The position numbers were made by a program, and so were the translations under genes. Below are positions 5,162-15,016 of a DNA stretch of 29,680 nt, piece after piece. A model generated the notes under the pieces. That model searched no databases and was not told the DNA's origin. It was given only the letters and a program-made list of their open reading frames with translations. This stretch comes from a virus, in IMG/VR virus record IMGVR_UViG_3300047551_002878, positions 1 through 29,680 of that record; one strand, given 5' to 3'. Each line of letters opens with the position of its first letter. The stretch's first letter is position 1.

Positions 5162-6383
5162 CCGACACCGCAACATCACCTTGCTTGAAGATAATGTCAA
5201 CGACATTCTGGACTGCCTTAGCAGTGCCCGTGGATGCCTTGTCAAAGACAGGGCAGACCACCAGACCATAGGACTTAGTGTAGGACTCCAGAGCACCTGC
5301 CTGAAGCGCCCCAGAGCGGATTCCAGCGGCGTCTGCGGGGTGTAGACGCAGGGTGCGACCGACCGTTTGACCGATACCCACAACGTCCATAGAACGCATG
5401 AATACCACTGCCTCCAGTGCCGAAATGTTGATTCCTTCTGCCAAGATTGAATGGTGAAGCACAACAAACTTCTTGTCAGCATCCTTACCCCAGGCATTCA
5501 GGGTATCAAAGAATACCTCACGATTGACCTTCTGCCCGTCAATGAAGGCACCGTGCTTGGCAGTAATGTGAAGCACAGAGTAACCTTCCTCTGCCAATTG
5601 ATCGGCAAAGTCAGTTTGAGACAGAAGATTGATAATGTGCTTGGTTGCCTTGGCACAAATCAAAATCTTGTTGACAGGATTCTCAGAGATAACCTGAAGC
5701 AGATACTCACAATCCCGTTGGGCGATATCCTCACCTTTGATAGACAGACGCATTTGAGAAGCAATCACCTTAGGGGGAATGATATAACCATTCTCCACCA
5801 ACTCAGGAGCAGGCACCTTAGCAATGATACTGCCGTAAACAGCAGTATCATTCATACCAGGTTTAGAAATCGTTGCCGAATACTTTGGAGTGGCAGTGAA
5901 AAAGAAACAACGATTTGCTTCCTGAGAGAAATACTCTACCGAAGGGAAGAAATCACGACGGACAGAATTATGTGCTTCGTCAAAGTAAATCGTATTCACA
6001 TCAATACCTGCCTTCTCAATCTGCTGAAGAGAATTGTAGGTAGTGAAGATAAGTTTGTGACCTTGAGTTGCTTCTACCCAAGTGCGAATCACATTTGGAC
6101 GAGTGCTGCTGAAGTGATGAGTCTCACCAGAGTGGACGTGAAGCACACGGGCATTGGTGATAAACTCAAGAAATTCACTAGACAACTGCTCTGCCAGAAG
6201 AATACGAGGACAAACAACAACCACAGTTTGCGATTGTTGCTGAGAAAACTGACGAATAACATCAAAAATCATTGTCAGAGTTTTCCCAGCACCAGTAGGC
6301 ATCGTGAGAATCCCTTTGTTGAAGGACTCCATAGCATCAAGACCACGTTGTTGATGAGGACGAAGTTGAATCACAGATCTCAT
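5148..6383 (-). CDS. SF2 DEAH-type helicase, UvsW-like, compact (411 aa)
   Basis: All main superfamily 2 motifs are visible: LRPHQ at residues 7-11 (Q motif), Walker A MPTGAGKT at 28-35, DEAH at 135-138, TATP at 163-166, and QTVGRTLR at 339-346 (motif VI, arginine finger). The protein therefore should be an ATP-driven DNA or RNA unwinding enzyme. T4 UvsW, the nearest functional parallel, acts on branched DNA and R-loops, but this protein begins directly with the helicase core and lacks an N-terminal extension. It resembles restriction-type Res helicases equally well, so no symbol is given. Transcribed from its own promoter at 6397-6405. Confidence 0.85.
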   Translation of the reverse strand: MRSVIQLRPHQQRGLDAMESFNKGILTMPTGAGKTLTMIFDVIRQFSQQQSQTVVVVCPRILLAEQLSSEFLEFITNARVLHVHSGETHHFSSTRPNVIRTWVEATQGHKLIFTTYNSLQQIEKAGIDVNTIYFDEAHNSVRRDFFPSVEYFSQEANRCFFFTATPKYSATISKPGMNDTAVYGSIIAKVPAPELVENGYIIPPKVIASQMRLSIKGEDIAQRDCEYLLQVISENPVNKILICAKATKHIINLLSQTDFADQLAEEGYSVLHITAKHGAFIDGQKVNREVFFDTLNAWGKDADKKFVVLHHSILAEGINISALEAVVFMRSMDVVGIGQTVGRTLRLHPADAAGIRSGALQAGALESYTKSYGLVVCPVFDKASTGTAKAVQNVVDIIFKQGDVAVSVVRR

Positions 6384-6396
6384 TGCGTATAGGACT

Positions 6397-6405
6397 ATTA
6401 TAGCA
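6397..6405 (-). promoter_or_regulatory. Extended -10 promoter of the helicase gene
   Basis: TGC-TATAAT on the minus strand gives a consensus extended -10, with the hexamer at 6397-6402. No good -35 is seen at 17 bases. The likely start point is only a few bases before the ATG at 6383, implying a very short leader. Confidence 0.65.
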
Positions 6406-6455
6406 GAAAACTGCCCCTGATACGACTCAGTGGACAGTTCTCAAAGTGTCTTAAA

Positions 6456-6476
6456 GAAGATTAGTCTCTCATCTTC
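6456..6476 (-). terminator. Possible weak terminator after the fibre genes
   Basis: GAAGAT and ATCTTC form a 6-bp stem with a 9-base loop, followed on the minus strand by TTTAAG. The stem is AT-rich and the T-run short. It sits just downstream of the fibre gene's stop at 6506, where a terminator is expected. Confidence 0.35.
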
Positions 6477-6505
6477 AACCGGGACAAAGGTAGTCTACAG
6501 GGTTT

Positions 6506-8404
6506 TTAGAAGAGTGTCAAGCTTGTAGATCCAACACCAGTAACAGTGAAGGTTAATACATTACCTGATACTGTAATCTTCACTGGATTAGTAACTCCGA
6601 TACCACTTGTAAATCCACCTTGTGAGGTTGTAACTCCAGAAACATTAAGACTTTGTGCGTTTAATACAGTTGTAGTTGTAATACCAAGAGTTGAGGTTCC
6701 TCCTACATCAAGAGTGCCTACTGTTGCAATACCACCCACTACATTTGTTGAAGTAGTAGCAGTTCCCGTTAAGTTTCCAACAAAGGTGACTGCAGTTATA
6801 ACACCAACACTATTGATATCATTAATGTTGGCGTTTGTAGCAGTAAGATTAGATGCTTGAATAATTCCAGATGCTCTTATTCCAGTTGTAGTAACAGCAA
6901 CACCAGGACCAAATACAGGATCTCCTCCAACAAATAGTTCGTAAGAATTTCCTGCAAGTGTATCTGTAGCAATTCCAAGTCTGGATACTGTTGTAATTCC
7001 AAGATTTCCAGTAAGAGAACCACTAAATGTTATATCTCCACCTACAGTTAAGTCATTTGTAACCGTAGCATTGTTAGAAACTGTTAAATTGCTTGAGACA
7101 CTCAGATTACTATCAACTGTTGTGATACCTGTAATATAAGAAGTTCCTACAACATATAAGTCACTTGTTGGGTTGGTAACACCAATACCAAGTTTTCCAT
7201 CATATGTCAATGACATAATTGGATTTGATGGGTCTTGACCATAAATCCAATGGAAAGCACCAGTTCCTAATCCTGCAGTGCCATAATCAAGATAATAGTT
7301 GACATTTCCAGTATTTGAGTTTATAATATCTAAAGATGTTGGGGTGCTATACAAATAGAATGTATTTGTATTTCCAGTTCTTACTTCTGCACTTCTACCA
7401 ATACCAATCGTAGCGACATTATTAGTGCTGATTACACGAATTGAAGAAATGCCTGTCTTATTAACTTCAATATCTGCTTCTGGAAGTGTAGTGGTGCCTA
7501 CTCCAACTTTTGCAGGATAACCAACAACATAAAGTGCTTCAGTGACTGTTGCAATTCCAGTTGAAGTAAATCCACTATTTACAGAAGTAACAGAAACTGT
7601 TCCTGAAGGTGCTAAAGTCGTTGCAGTTGTTGCAGTCCCAGTTAAGTTTCCTACAAAAGTGTTGGCAGTTATAATACCAGAAACAACAATGTTAGAAGGA
7701 AGTCTAGAGGTGCTTAATGTGCCTGTTGTAATGTTGTCAGCATTAATGGCAGTAATACCAGCACCAGATCCTACAAAGGATGATGCTGTTATAATGCCCG
7801 ATAATTGAATGCTAGATGGGAAAAATGAAGTGCTTAAAGTGCCAGATGTTATATTGGAAGCATTAAGTAGAGATATATCAGACCCAAATCCAGAGAAAGA
7901 TGTTGCTGTAATTATACCAGCACTGTAAACATTTCCATTGGAATTAATACCAATACCTGCAGTATAAACAAGAGGATTTGCTCCAATTTGCAGGTTAAAT
8001 GTTGGGAGTGTAGTTGCAATTCCAACATTTCCTGCAGCGTAAATACTAGAAACTCCTGCTCCTGGATTTACATCAATCCATTGAGATGTTGGTAGATTTG
8101 ATAATTTAGATCCGTCCCCATAATAAGTTACAACCCCAGAAGTAGCAGTTATAATCCCTGAAGTCAGTGATGTGATTCCAACATTAAGAGTTGTGAGAGT
8201 TGCTAGACCAACACTTAAATTGGTGATATTAGCGTTTGTTGCGGTAACTAATCCAGTAACTCTTGCGTCTCCATAAACATTCAACAAATAATCTTTAGGT
8301 ATTGTTGTTCCAATACCAACTAGACCATTTGCATTAACAATGAAGTTATCATTATCAACCTGAACTCCATTCCTAAAATTAAATGACTTGTTATAATTTG
8401 CCAT
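6506..8404 (-). CDS. Tail-fibre-like structural protein with internal repeats (632 aa)
   Basis: The protein is low in charge and rich in Thr, Ser, Gly, Ile and Asn, with many short beta-strand units (GLVGIGTT, LVTATNANITNLS, GIITAT.F.G). A 40-residue unit is repeated at residues 161-200 and 201-240 (SGIITA.SF.G ... NIT.GTLSTS). This is the style of trimeric cyanophage fibre shafts. It has no collar or S74 domain at its end, so it is probably a shaft or an additional decoration rather than the receptor tip. The start has a late promoter motif at 8422-8429. Its role in adsorption is inferred from composition and from its position beside two collar proteins. Confidence 0.75.
   Translation of the reverse strand: MANYNKSFNFRNGVQVDNDNFIVNANGLVGIGTTIPKDYLLNVYGDARVTGLVTATNANITNLSVGLATLTTLNVGITSLTSGIITATSGVVTYYGDGSKLSNLPTSQWIDVNPGAGVSSIYAAGNVGIATTLPTFNLQIGANPLVYTAGIGINSNGNVYSAGIITATSFSGFGSDISLLNASNITSGTLSTSFFPSSIQLSGIITASSFVGSGAGITAINADNITTGTLSTSRLPSNIVVSGIITANTFVGNLTGTATTATTLAPSGTVSVTSVNSGFTSTGIATVTEALYVVGYPAKVGVGTTTLPEADIEVNKTGISSIRVISTNNVATIGIGRSAEVRTGNTNTFYLYSTPTSLDIINSNTGNVNYYLDYGTAGLGTGAFHWIYGQDPSNPIMSLTYDGKLGIGVTNPTSDLYVVGTSYITGITTVDSNLSVSSNLTVSNNATVTNDLTVGGDITFSGSLTGNLGITTVSRLGIATDTLAGNSYELFVGGDPVFGPGVAVTTTGIRASGIIQASNLTATNANINDINSVGVITAVTFVGNLTGTATTSTNVVGGIATVGTLDVGGTSTLGITTTTVLNAQSLNVSGVTTSQGGFTSGIGVTNPVKITVSGNVLTFTVTGVGSTSLTLF
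7649..7924 (-). repeat. 40-residue (120-bp) tandem protein repeat
   Basis: Within the fibre-like gene, units starting at residues 161, 201 and 241 share the pattern SGIITA..F.G...NIT.GTLSTS..PS.I with exact 40-residue spacing (the third is partial). Bases differ more than the residues, so this is an old duplication kept by selection on structure. Confidence 0.8.
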
Positions 8405-8421
8405 CTCGGAGACTTTTTAAG

Positions 8422-8429
8422 TATTTATG
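8422..8429 (-). promoter_or_regulatory. Late promoter motif (CATAAATA)
   Basis: CATAAATA on the minus strand lies 18 bases before the start at 8404. The TAA at its centre is the stop codon (8425-8427) of the small collar gene. Confidence 0.6.
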
Positions 8430-8916
8430 AAACTCTCATAATGAAAGCAAGAGCATAGTATGGTGGTCTGTTTTCATGTGCTTGATCTCCACCTGCATTA
8501 CCTATATTTGTTCCATTCACGGTAGCAGGTCGGTAAGCACTATTAGATTCCCATCTCCATCCAGTTCCAGACCCACCATCAGTAGCACTACTTGCTAATA
8601 AAGTGTGACTGTGAGTGGGCATTTCATTTATAGTAAGAGTTACACTATTAGCACCACCAGTAGCACCTACCCCATAACCACTTCCAGCACCTACAATAAA
8701 TCTATCTTGTAGATTTGGAGTGCCATTGGCACCATTACATAATGCCCAACCAGTGGGAATGGATGCTGTGCTTCCAGACCACATAATAATTCCACCAACT
8801 GGAACTAATGCAGTTTCAAAGTTTATTTTAGCGGTTGTTACTGCATCATTAGCAATCTTAGCGGTTGTTACTGCATCATCAGTAATTCCAGATGTTTGTA
8901 CTCGTGTAACTGACAT
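8425..8916 (-). CDS. Tail collar domain protein (163 aa)
   Basis: Residues about 9-32 hold two copies of a TDDAVTTAKI-type unit, seen in phage fibre linkers; from about residue 40 to the end is a phage tail collar domain (GGIIMWSGSTASIPTGWALC ... NLQDRFIVGAGS ... MPTHSHT ... QAHENRPPYYALAFIMR). In T4 gp12 and similar receptor-binding tips the HxH motif (here THSHT) coordinates metal. The start has AAGGAG eight bases upstream. It lies between two larger fibre genes and probably forms or joins a short fibre tip. The metal role is inferred. Confidence 0.85.
   Translation of the reverse strand: MSVTRVQTSGITDDAVTTAKIANDAVTTAKINFETALVPVGGIIMWSGSTASIPTGWALCNGANGTPNLQDRFIVGAGSGYGVGATGGANSVTLTINEMPTHSHTLLASSATDGGSGTGWRWESNSAYRPATVNGTNIGNAGGDQAHENRPPYYALAFIMRVS
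8831..8890 (-). repeat. 30-bp tandem repeat encoding DDAVTTAKI units
   Basis: Two adjacent 30-base units (8831-8860, 8861-8890) share an identical 19-base block, GCGGTTGTTACTGCATCAT on the plus strand. They encode the doubled linker at the N-terminus of the collar protein. Confidence 0.8.
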
Positions 8917-8933
8917 TTCTTTATCTCCTTATA

Positions 8934-11900
8934 TTAGTATTTAATCACTGGAAGCATTCCAACATATGGTGGAAGGTTTTCATGTGCTTGACCAGAACCA
9001 GCACTTTCAACAGTTATGGTATGTTGGTGACTTCCTGCTGCTAACATATCACCTTGACCGATACCATTTCCACCATAAGCTCTGTCAAGACCTGGAGTAT
9101 TTCGCATTGCCCATTCCTGTCCTGTTGATGTGCCATGCGTGTGTGATCCATTTTCAGAAGTACTAGCACTATGATTATGAGAAGGCATTTGTGCAGTTGT
9201 TAATGTAACTGTAGCAGCGCCACCTGTTTGACCAGGCACCGCAGAATAACCTGCGAAGTTATTAATTAAATTTGGAAGTCTTCCTGTAGCACCATAAGTG
9301 GATCCTAAGAAACTACGAAGATTTTGGAGAAGAGAGGCATTAACTCCTTGGAATGTGCCACTGGTAGGAATGTCTCCACCATTACAAATCAGATAACCTT
9401 CTGGTGCATGATATTCAGTTGCTCCAATTGTTGCACTACCACCAGTTGCAGTATCGGCAGAAGATGCTGCCATATAGAAGAATGATCCAACAGGAGTGCC
9501 AGGTGCCCATTTAACACCTGTTGCTTGAGTGTCATCTGCAGTTAAGACTGTTCCGTTTGCACCAACTGCAAGTCTTGCAGCAGTATTATCTCCAGTAGCA
9601 ACAAGAATCTGTCCTTTAGTGTCCCAATCAATATTAGAAATCAGAGATCCTTGACCGCCAAGAGCAACAATGAAGCAAGAAACTCCAGATGCAGGTGCAG
9701 TTGTAAATCTAATTGTGCTTGTATTTGCACCACCAGAAGTTACAATTATAAAGTCTGCACCTGGTCTTTGAATAACACCACCAACAGATACAATTAAGTT
9801 TGCAGAACTTCCAGCAGGAATGAACGCTGTGCCTGCAATACGAAGAGTAAAATCTGTAGTAGATTCATCAAATGATCCAGAAATATCATCACAAACTAAG
9901 GAATTTCCGAGTGGGAAGTCTCCAGTAATTGTTGCAGAGTCTGCAGGAATATATCCAAGAGCATTCTGCACTTCGCGGAAAGTGATAAAGTCTTGGTTTC
10001 CGTCTGCACGAAGCATTTTGAATGTTGGAGTGCCATTCAAAGTTGAAGATTGTGGGACAGTTGCTTTGAATTTTGGAGATGTAATTCCTTCTGCACCAGA
10101 AACTGTAAGAGTGCTTCCAATACTTGCATTGCCAGTTACAGTCAATCCTAGAGAAGTAACTGTCTTAGCAACTCCAACACCACCTAAGACTCTTAATGCA
10201 CCTGTTGAGGTTGAGGTTGAATCTGTAAGATTTGAAAGTAAAACACTTCCAGTGAAAGTAGAATTACCTCCAACATTTAAGTTTTCACCAACTCCAACAC
10301 CACCTTTAACAGTCAGAGCACCTTTGCCAGTTGAGTCTGATGTTGTAGTGTTTGTAACTCTAACCTGACCACTGAAAGTAGAAGTATCTTTGCTTCTGAT
10401 TTGCTTGTTAAATGTAACAGGTCCATCAAACTGTGAAAGAACCGTGCCAGAATCTCCACCTTCAACAAGAAGTCTTTCCTTAACAGTTACTTCATCATAA
10501 ACAACACTTGACTTGGAAGGATCTTCACCCGTTACAGTTGGTGTTGGAATATCATAAGAGGTAACTTCACCCGATGAGGAAGAAGTCTTTGTATTTCCAG
10601 TGAAGAAATCTCCACTGTTATTCATACCAGTGTAAACAACAATACCACCTGCTCTTTCTTGAGATTGAACTAAGAAGTCTTCTCTTTCTGTCAGTGACTT
10701 GACTTGAACTTGTGGTAAACCTGTGGAGTAGTTACCTGGACCATATCCAAGATATTCAAAAGTATGTCCAGAAGCACGGAGAATTGATGGTCTACGGAAT
10801 TCAACTGCAATTGGATTAATCTTACGAATTAAAGAATCAGCATCGTGAGACTCTTTGCGAGTTCCAAGAGCACCGCGAATTACCGTGAATTGAGAATTAT
10901 TACTTGAAGAAGTAATTCTCATAATTTCACTATCAACCTGAATATAAGATCCCATTGGGAATCTTGCAGCAGTGCCAATTCCAGAATTGATTGTTGAAAT
11001 GACTACCGTAGTTGCTGAAGCATCATCAGAGATTGCTGTTGAAAGTTTTACAATCTCATTTTCATAGAATGAAACTTGACGAATACCAAAGTTTTCTTCT
11101 CTTGCATCAGAAATTGCTTCATTGGCAGAATATCCGTGCTTGAGAATATAACCATTTGTAGCACTTAAAGACTTATTAGTAATCGCAGTGAATGTATTAA
11201 CACCAACTCTTTCTTCAACAACATAATCACCTAGATTATTATTAGTAGAGTTGATAACTCTAAACTTGTTACCCTTCAACAATCCGTGAGGAGTTTGAGT
11301 TGTAAATGTAGTAATGCCCGTTGTTGAATCATAAGGTCTTGCAGTAATCTTCGATGATGGTCCAACTATAAATGCATATTGGCCTGGAATTGGAGTTGAA
11401 TCTCCAACAGTCTTGGCAACAGATATTTGAGTTTGCGAATTAACAGCACTGATTCTATAGTATCCATCAGTTACAGTGCCAACACCGGTGACCTGAACTA
11501 CATCACCAATACTTGTTGTAATACCAGCAGTTGCGATGGTGTATCTTGCATTTCCATTACCAGCGCCAATTCTGGTATTGTCAAAGAAAAGTGCTTCGCC
11601 GTTGGTGTATCCAGATCCTTTGGAGATAATATCAACTGATGTAACAGCACCACCACTCACAATTACCTTTGCAGTTGCTCCTTTCCAAGTTCCTACTAAG
11701 GGATCAGCATCAGTGTTTAAGAGTTTTACATCATAATAAGTGCCATTATTATAAGAGGCACCTGCAGTAATTGCACCAATAGAAATTCCAGCAAGTCCGT
11801 GTCTTCTTCCAAAAGTAAGAGTTGCACTTGAAGCAGAAGAAGAAACTGATGTTATTGACTGTCCAATTCCTAAAACACCAGAAAGTTTATCTACAGTTTC

Positions 11901-14900
11901 TCTAGTGATGCTCTTCTTAAGGTCACTTGTATTTGTGTCACCAATTGGAGCACGAAGAGCAAATGTCTTTGCAGATTGTGGGTTTGCTTCAATGTTATCT
12001 CTATCTAATTGAGGATAAAGATCTACAGGACTTTGTGAATACTCAAGATTAGTAAACTCTTCTGTAATCTTATTACTTGCATTTAAGACATAGAGATGAT
12101 AGATTCCATCTTGAGACCCCTGCACATAAGGTGAGATAACTTCATTACGGTAAATATATAGATTTGACTGCCAATCATTTCTTTCAAATCTTGGTAAGTC
12201 TCTAACTTGATCTGCAGTTGTTCTGGAGTTAATATCGTTTGTGCTAGTCGATCCTGGTGTATGTGTTTTTCCATTTACATCAATTACAGAATGTGTAAAT
12301 GACATATCATCAACAATTGATGCAACAGCAAACTTACCATTATATCCACGATCATAAAGACCACTTGGATTGCTGCTGTCAGTTACATTGCGAATAACGA
12401 CTAAATCACCAACATTGAGTCCGTGAGGAAGCGATGTTAGGACTGTGACAGTGGTGGACGCTAAAGTGCAAGTTGTAATAAATCTTGGATTCTTATTATA
12501 CTCAAAGTCGGTGCTTGCAATACTAGTTCTGGTAAAGTCATCTGCTCTCGCGCCTGTTGTGCTAGATTCCTGAAGAATAAAACCATCTTCTGGATCTTTA
12601 GCAGCAGATAATTCTTTTGGAATTACAACTCTTACCTTATAAACCTTCTCATCCAAACTACGATCATCAACAATTCTCTTAACATAAGTAAGATCAGTTG
12701 TTTCACTTAAACCAGCAACTCCAAGAGTATTCAGTTGATTATAAATTTGGTTTGCACTATTTACAGTAATATACCAATTTCCTGATGTTGAATCAAACTG
12801 AATTGGAGACCCAATATTACCAGATGATTTATCAGAAACTCTACTGTAAACTTTCAGTTGAGTTCCTCCATAAATTGTCAATCCTTCATTGTTAAGAGCA
12901 TTTGTAAATGATGTTGCTAACTTGATTTGTGTAGAATTAACGCGAATCGCATAGTATACAATATGAGGAGTTACATTCTCAGGTAAATCTCCACTTTCAC
13001 TATTAATGATGATTCTTTCACCAGTTGAAATTGTGTGAGTTCCTACTGTTAAAGTTGAAGATGATACACTTGAAACATCATAAACTTTATAAGAACTTGT
13101 TACACCATCCTGCATATAAATGTCTGCAGAATATTCAGTATTATTGATTGAGAGATATAATTTATCTCCGTGACGAGCACCAATGCGATAACCTTGAGTA
13201 ACACTTACTGGTAAACTATCTGCAGCATTTAAACCGTAGAGATATAAGTGAGTTGAAACACCCACAGAAGTTGTAAGACCAACATCAATTGACAACCATT
13301 CAATATCTTCTTCTACTGTAGTGTCAATGTCTCTTGGAGCAATGATGGATGTAATAAAGGCATTATTATCCTTATCAAATGCTTCTGCCTTGAATCCCTC
13401 AGAGTTAAGTGATATCTGACCGAAGTTTGAGTTTGAGTTAGTAATAGAAGCATCGCCACCAGACTCTAGATCAAAATGCTTATTAAATCCAATTGCAAAG
13501 ACTGATACTACCTGAATGAAGGAATCATTGGAAACCTTGATGTGACTTGTTTCCCATCCTTGTCTATAAATTGCATCAGGATCTAAGTGATAAACTTTTG
13601 CAGTATCTGTTTGTGATGCTCCCGTTGGTAGTGCTCCACCATAAACAGTGGAATAATTTACACCATTATAACTTCTTGTTATTGAGTCATATTTTACAAA
13701 TGCGCGGTCATCTTTTTGCAGTGACACAGCGGTAAACTGTGCAACAACCATTGAACGGAATCCTGATGCTTTGCTACCATCAGCGTGCATTCCATTCATA
13801 CCCCAGACGGATCTGAGAGAACAGTTAAAGATATAAGGAGATGCACCAGATACGGTATCAGTTTCAACAGTTATTGTCGCTCCAGTTACTATAGGTGTTG
13901 GATCTAAAGTAATTGGGAATGATTCGAGTAAATATGTAAACTGAGTTGCACTTAAGACATTTTGTACTTTTGTGGAAATATTATATTCTGGAGTACTAAC
14001 TCCTTTAATCTTAATCGGTGTTCCTGAAGTTAGATTATGTCCTTCTGTCGTTGTAACTGTAACTAAAGTAGTTGCAGTTGTGCCGTTTCCGGAAATAACT
14101 GATTGAATATCAATCGGGTCAGAAGCAAATGCACCAACAATTTCCCATTCAGGTGCCATCTTAGCAAAGTCTTCATCACTTGCAGGAAACTTTGCATCTG
14201 CTGGAATTGGACGATATGAATTAAAAGCATTTGAAAGTTTGCTATAATACATATCAAGGTCAGTGAGACCATATGTGCCAACTTCATTGACACCATCAGC
14301 ATACTCAAAGCAAGTGAGTTTATGATGTGAGAATCTTGGAACTGACTGATAATTACTTGTAAAGAATGAAGGATGAGTATAAACTAAACCAGACTCATCA
14401 GCGTCAAAGAATGAAAACTGCCAGAAATAACACGCTCCAGTAACTCTAAAAATTGCAGACTTTCTTACTAAAGGATCTGTTGGATTTGGAACATATTTTG
14501 GTCTGACTTTCGTTTTTCTTAAATCAAGACCAACGATTGATGTGCCTCTAGGTATAATAATACCGCCATTAACACTGTTAAACTTATAAAGAATATTGTC
14601 TTCTTGTGTTAAGTCAAAATTAGAATCTAATTCTAAAGATAATGTTGAGAGTGCTGGAGTTCCTGCACCGCCGGTTGGAGGAACAGCATACGCAGTGCCA
14701 CCATTATCATAAATGGCAAACCCAGGTCTGTTATCAATTAGGTGCTCGCCAGGGAAGACAAGAATTGTTGTTTTTTCTACTAAGTCATTACCCTTTCCAT
14801 TCACAAAAGAGAATCTTGCCGCTTCTAAAAGTGCTCTCTGAATCGTTTTAAAAGGTTGTGCAAGAGAGTTGCCAGTATTCGTAATAGAATCTGTAGCGTC

Positions 14901-14975
14901 TAAATCATTGGGATTTACATATAATGTGCGCCCTTCAGTATTCTTGATAAAATTGTCAAGTTTATTTAATGGCAT
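8934..14975 (-). CDS. Giant tail/fibre structural protein with C-terminal collar domain (2013 aa)
   Basis: The largest gene in the window. The N-terminus (MPLNKLDNFIKNTEGRTLYV...FKTIQRALLEAARFS) resembles pectin-lyase-like beta-helix starts found in giant cyanophage virion proteins. The body is long, beta-rich and Ser/Thr/Gly/Val-rich. About residues 1510-1640 contain repeated short units of the type STGAL.V.GGVGV. The C-terminal 150 residues form a collar domain (GYLICNGGD ... GATGRLPNL ... MPSHNHS ... QAHENLPPYVGMLPVIKY) with several HxH motifs, as in the neighbouring collar protein. Expected to be a virion fibre or baseplate-attached adhesin. No enzymatic motif seen. A late motif (15009-15016) precedes it. 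Confidence 0.8.
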   Translation of the reverse strand: MPLNKLDNFIKNTEGRTLYVNPNDLDATDSITNTGNSLAQPFKTIQRALLEAARFSFVNGKGNDLVEKTTILVFPGEHLIDNRPGFAIYDNGGTAYAVPPTGGAGTPALSTLSLELDSNFDLTQEDNILYKFNSVNGGIIIPRGTSIVGLDLRKTKVRPKYVPNPTDPLVRKSAIFRVTGACYFWQFSFFDADESGLVYTHPSFFTSNYQSVPRFSHHKLTCFEYADGVNEVGTYGLTDLDMYYSKLSNAFNSYRPIPADAKFPASDEDFAKMAPEWEIVGAFASDPIDIQSVISGNGTTATTLVTVTTTEGHNLTSGTPIKIKGVSTPEYNISTKVQNVLSATQFTYLLESFPITLDPTPIVTGATITVETDTVSGASPYIFNCSLRSVWGMNGMHADGSKASGFRSMVVAQFTAVSLQKDDRAFVKYDSITRSYNGVNYSTVYGGALPTGASQTDTAKVYHLDPDAIYRQGWETSHIKVSNDSFIQVVSVFAIGFNKHFDLESGGDASITNSNSNFGQISLNSEGFKAEAFDKDNNAFITSIIAPRDIDTTVEEDIEWLSIDVGLTTSVGVSTHLYLYGLNAADSLPVSVTQGYRIGARHGDKLYLSINNTEYSADIYMQDGVTSSYKVYDVSSVSSSTLTVGTHTISTGERIIINSESGDLPENVTPHIVYYAIRVNSTQIKLATSFTNALNNEGLTIYGGTQLKVYSRVSDKSSGNIGSPIQFDSTSGNWYITVNSANQIYNQLNTLGVAGLSETTDLTYVKRIVDDRSLDEKVYKVRVVIPKELSAAKDPEDGFILQESSTTGARADDFTRTSIASTDFEYNKNPRFITTCTLASTTVTVLTSLPHGLNVGDLVVIRNVTDSSNPSGLYDRGYNGKFAVASIVDDMSFTHSVIDVNGKTHTPGSTSTNDINSRTTADQVRDLPRFERNDWQSNLYIYRNEVISPYVQGSQDGIYHLYVLNASNKITEEFTNLEYSQSPVDLYPQLDRDNIEANPQSAKTFALRAPIGDTNTSDLKKSITRETVDKLSGVLGIGQSITSVSSSASSATLTFGRRHGLAGISIGAITAGASYNNGTYYDVKLLNTDADPLVGTWKGATAKVIVSGGAVTSVDIISKGSGYTNGEALFFDNTRIGAGNGNARYTIATAGITTSIGDVVQVTGVGTVTDGYYRISAVNSQTQISVAKTVGDSTPIPGQYAFIVGPSSKITARPYDSTTGITTFTTQTPHGLLKGNKFRVINSTNNNLGDYVVEERVGVNTFTAITNKSLSATNGYILKHGYSANEAISDAREENFGIRQVSFYENEIVKLSTAISDDASATTVVISTINSGIGTAARFPMGSYIQVDSEIMRITSSSNNSQFTVIRGALGTRKESHDADSLIRKINPIAVEFRRPSILRASGHTFEYLGYGPGNYSTGLPQVQVKSLTEREDFLVQSQERAGGIVVYTGMNNSGDFFTGNTKTSSSSGEVTSYDIPTPTVTGEDPSKSSVVYDEVTVKERLLVEGGDSGTVLSQFDGPVTFNKQIRSKDTSTFSGQVRVTNTTTSDSTGKGALTVKGGVGVGENLNVGGNSTFTGSVLLSNLTDSTSTSTGALRVLGGVGVAKTVTSLGLTVTGNASIGSTLTVSGAEGITSPKFKATVPQSSTLNGTPTFKMLRADGNQDFITFREVQNALGYIPADSATITGDFPLGNSLVCDDISGSFDESTTDFTLRIAGTAFIPAGSSANLIVSVGGVIQRPGADFIIVTSGGANTSTIRFTTAPASGVSCFIVALGGQGSLISNIDWDTKGQILVATGDNTAARLAVGANGTVLTADDTQATGVKWAPGTPVGSFFYMAASSADTATGGSATIGATEYHAPEGYLICNGGDIPTSGTFQGVNASLLQNLRSFLGSTYGATGRLPNLINNFAGYSAVPGQTGGAATVTLTTAQMPSHNHSASTSENGSHTHGTSTGQEWAMRNTPGLDRAYGGNGIGQGDMLAAGSHQHTITVESAGSGQAHENLPPYVGMLPVIKY

Positions 14976-15008
14976 CGGATTATGACTTATTAAGATATTG
15001 CTATCTTT

Positions 15009-15016
15009 TATTTATG
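15009..15016 (-). promoter_or_regulatory. Late promoter motif (CATAAATA)
   Basis: CATAAATA on the minus strand, 34 bases before the giant gene's ATG at 14975. As at 8422-8429, its internal TAA is the stop codon (15012-15014) of the upstream gene. Confidence 0.6.

Noticed and set aside
5108-5497. Upstream extension of the 47-aa gene to 177 codons
   Set aside because: It would run through the helicase in another frame; Shine-Dalgarno at 5107 and promoter at 5133-5161 define the short start.
5451-6392. Long open frame of 313 codons on the plus strand
   Set aside because: It is fully antisense to the helicase gene, which has all SF2 motifs; the translated sequence has no domain-like pattern and no ribosome site.
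6506-8404. Repeats in the fibre gene considered as CRISPR-like or recombination repeats
   Set aside because: The periodicity is at the protein level in frame with a beta-rich fibre; no unique spacers of constant length between identical DNA repeats.
9820-10368. Plus-strand frame of 182 codons within the giant fibre gene
   Set aside because: Shadow of the low-complexity fibre coding sequence; Pro/Val-rich artefact with no start signal.
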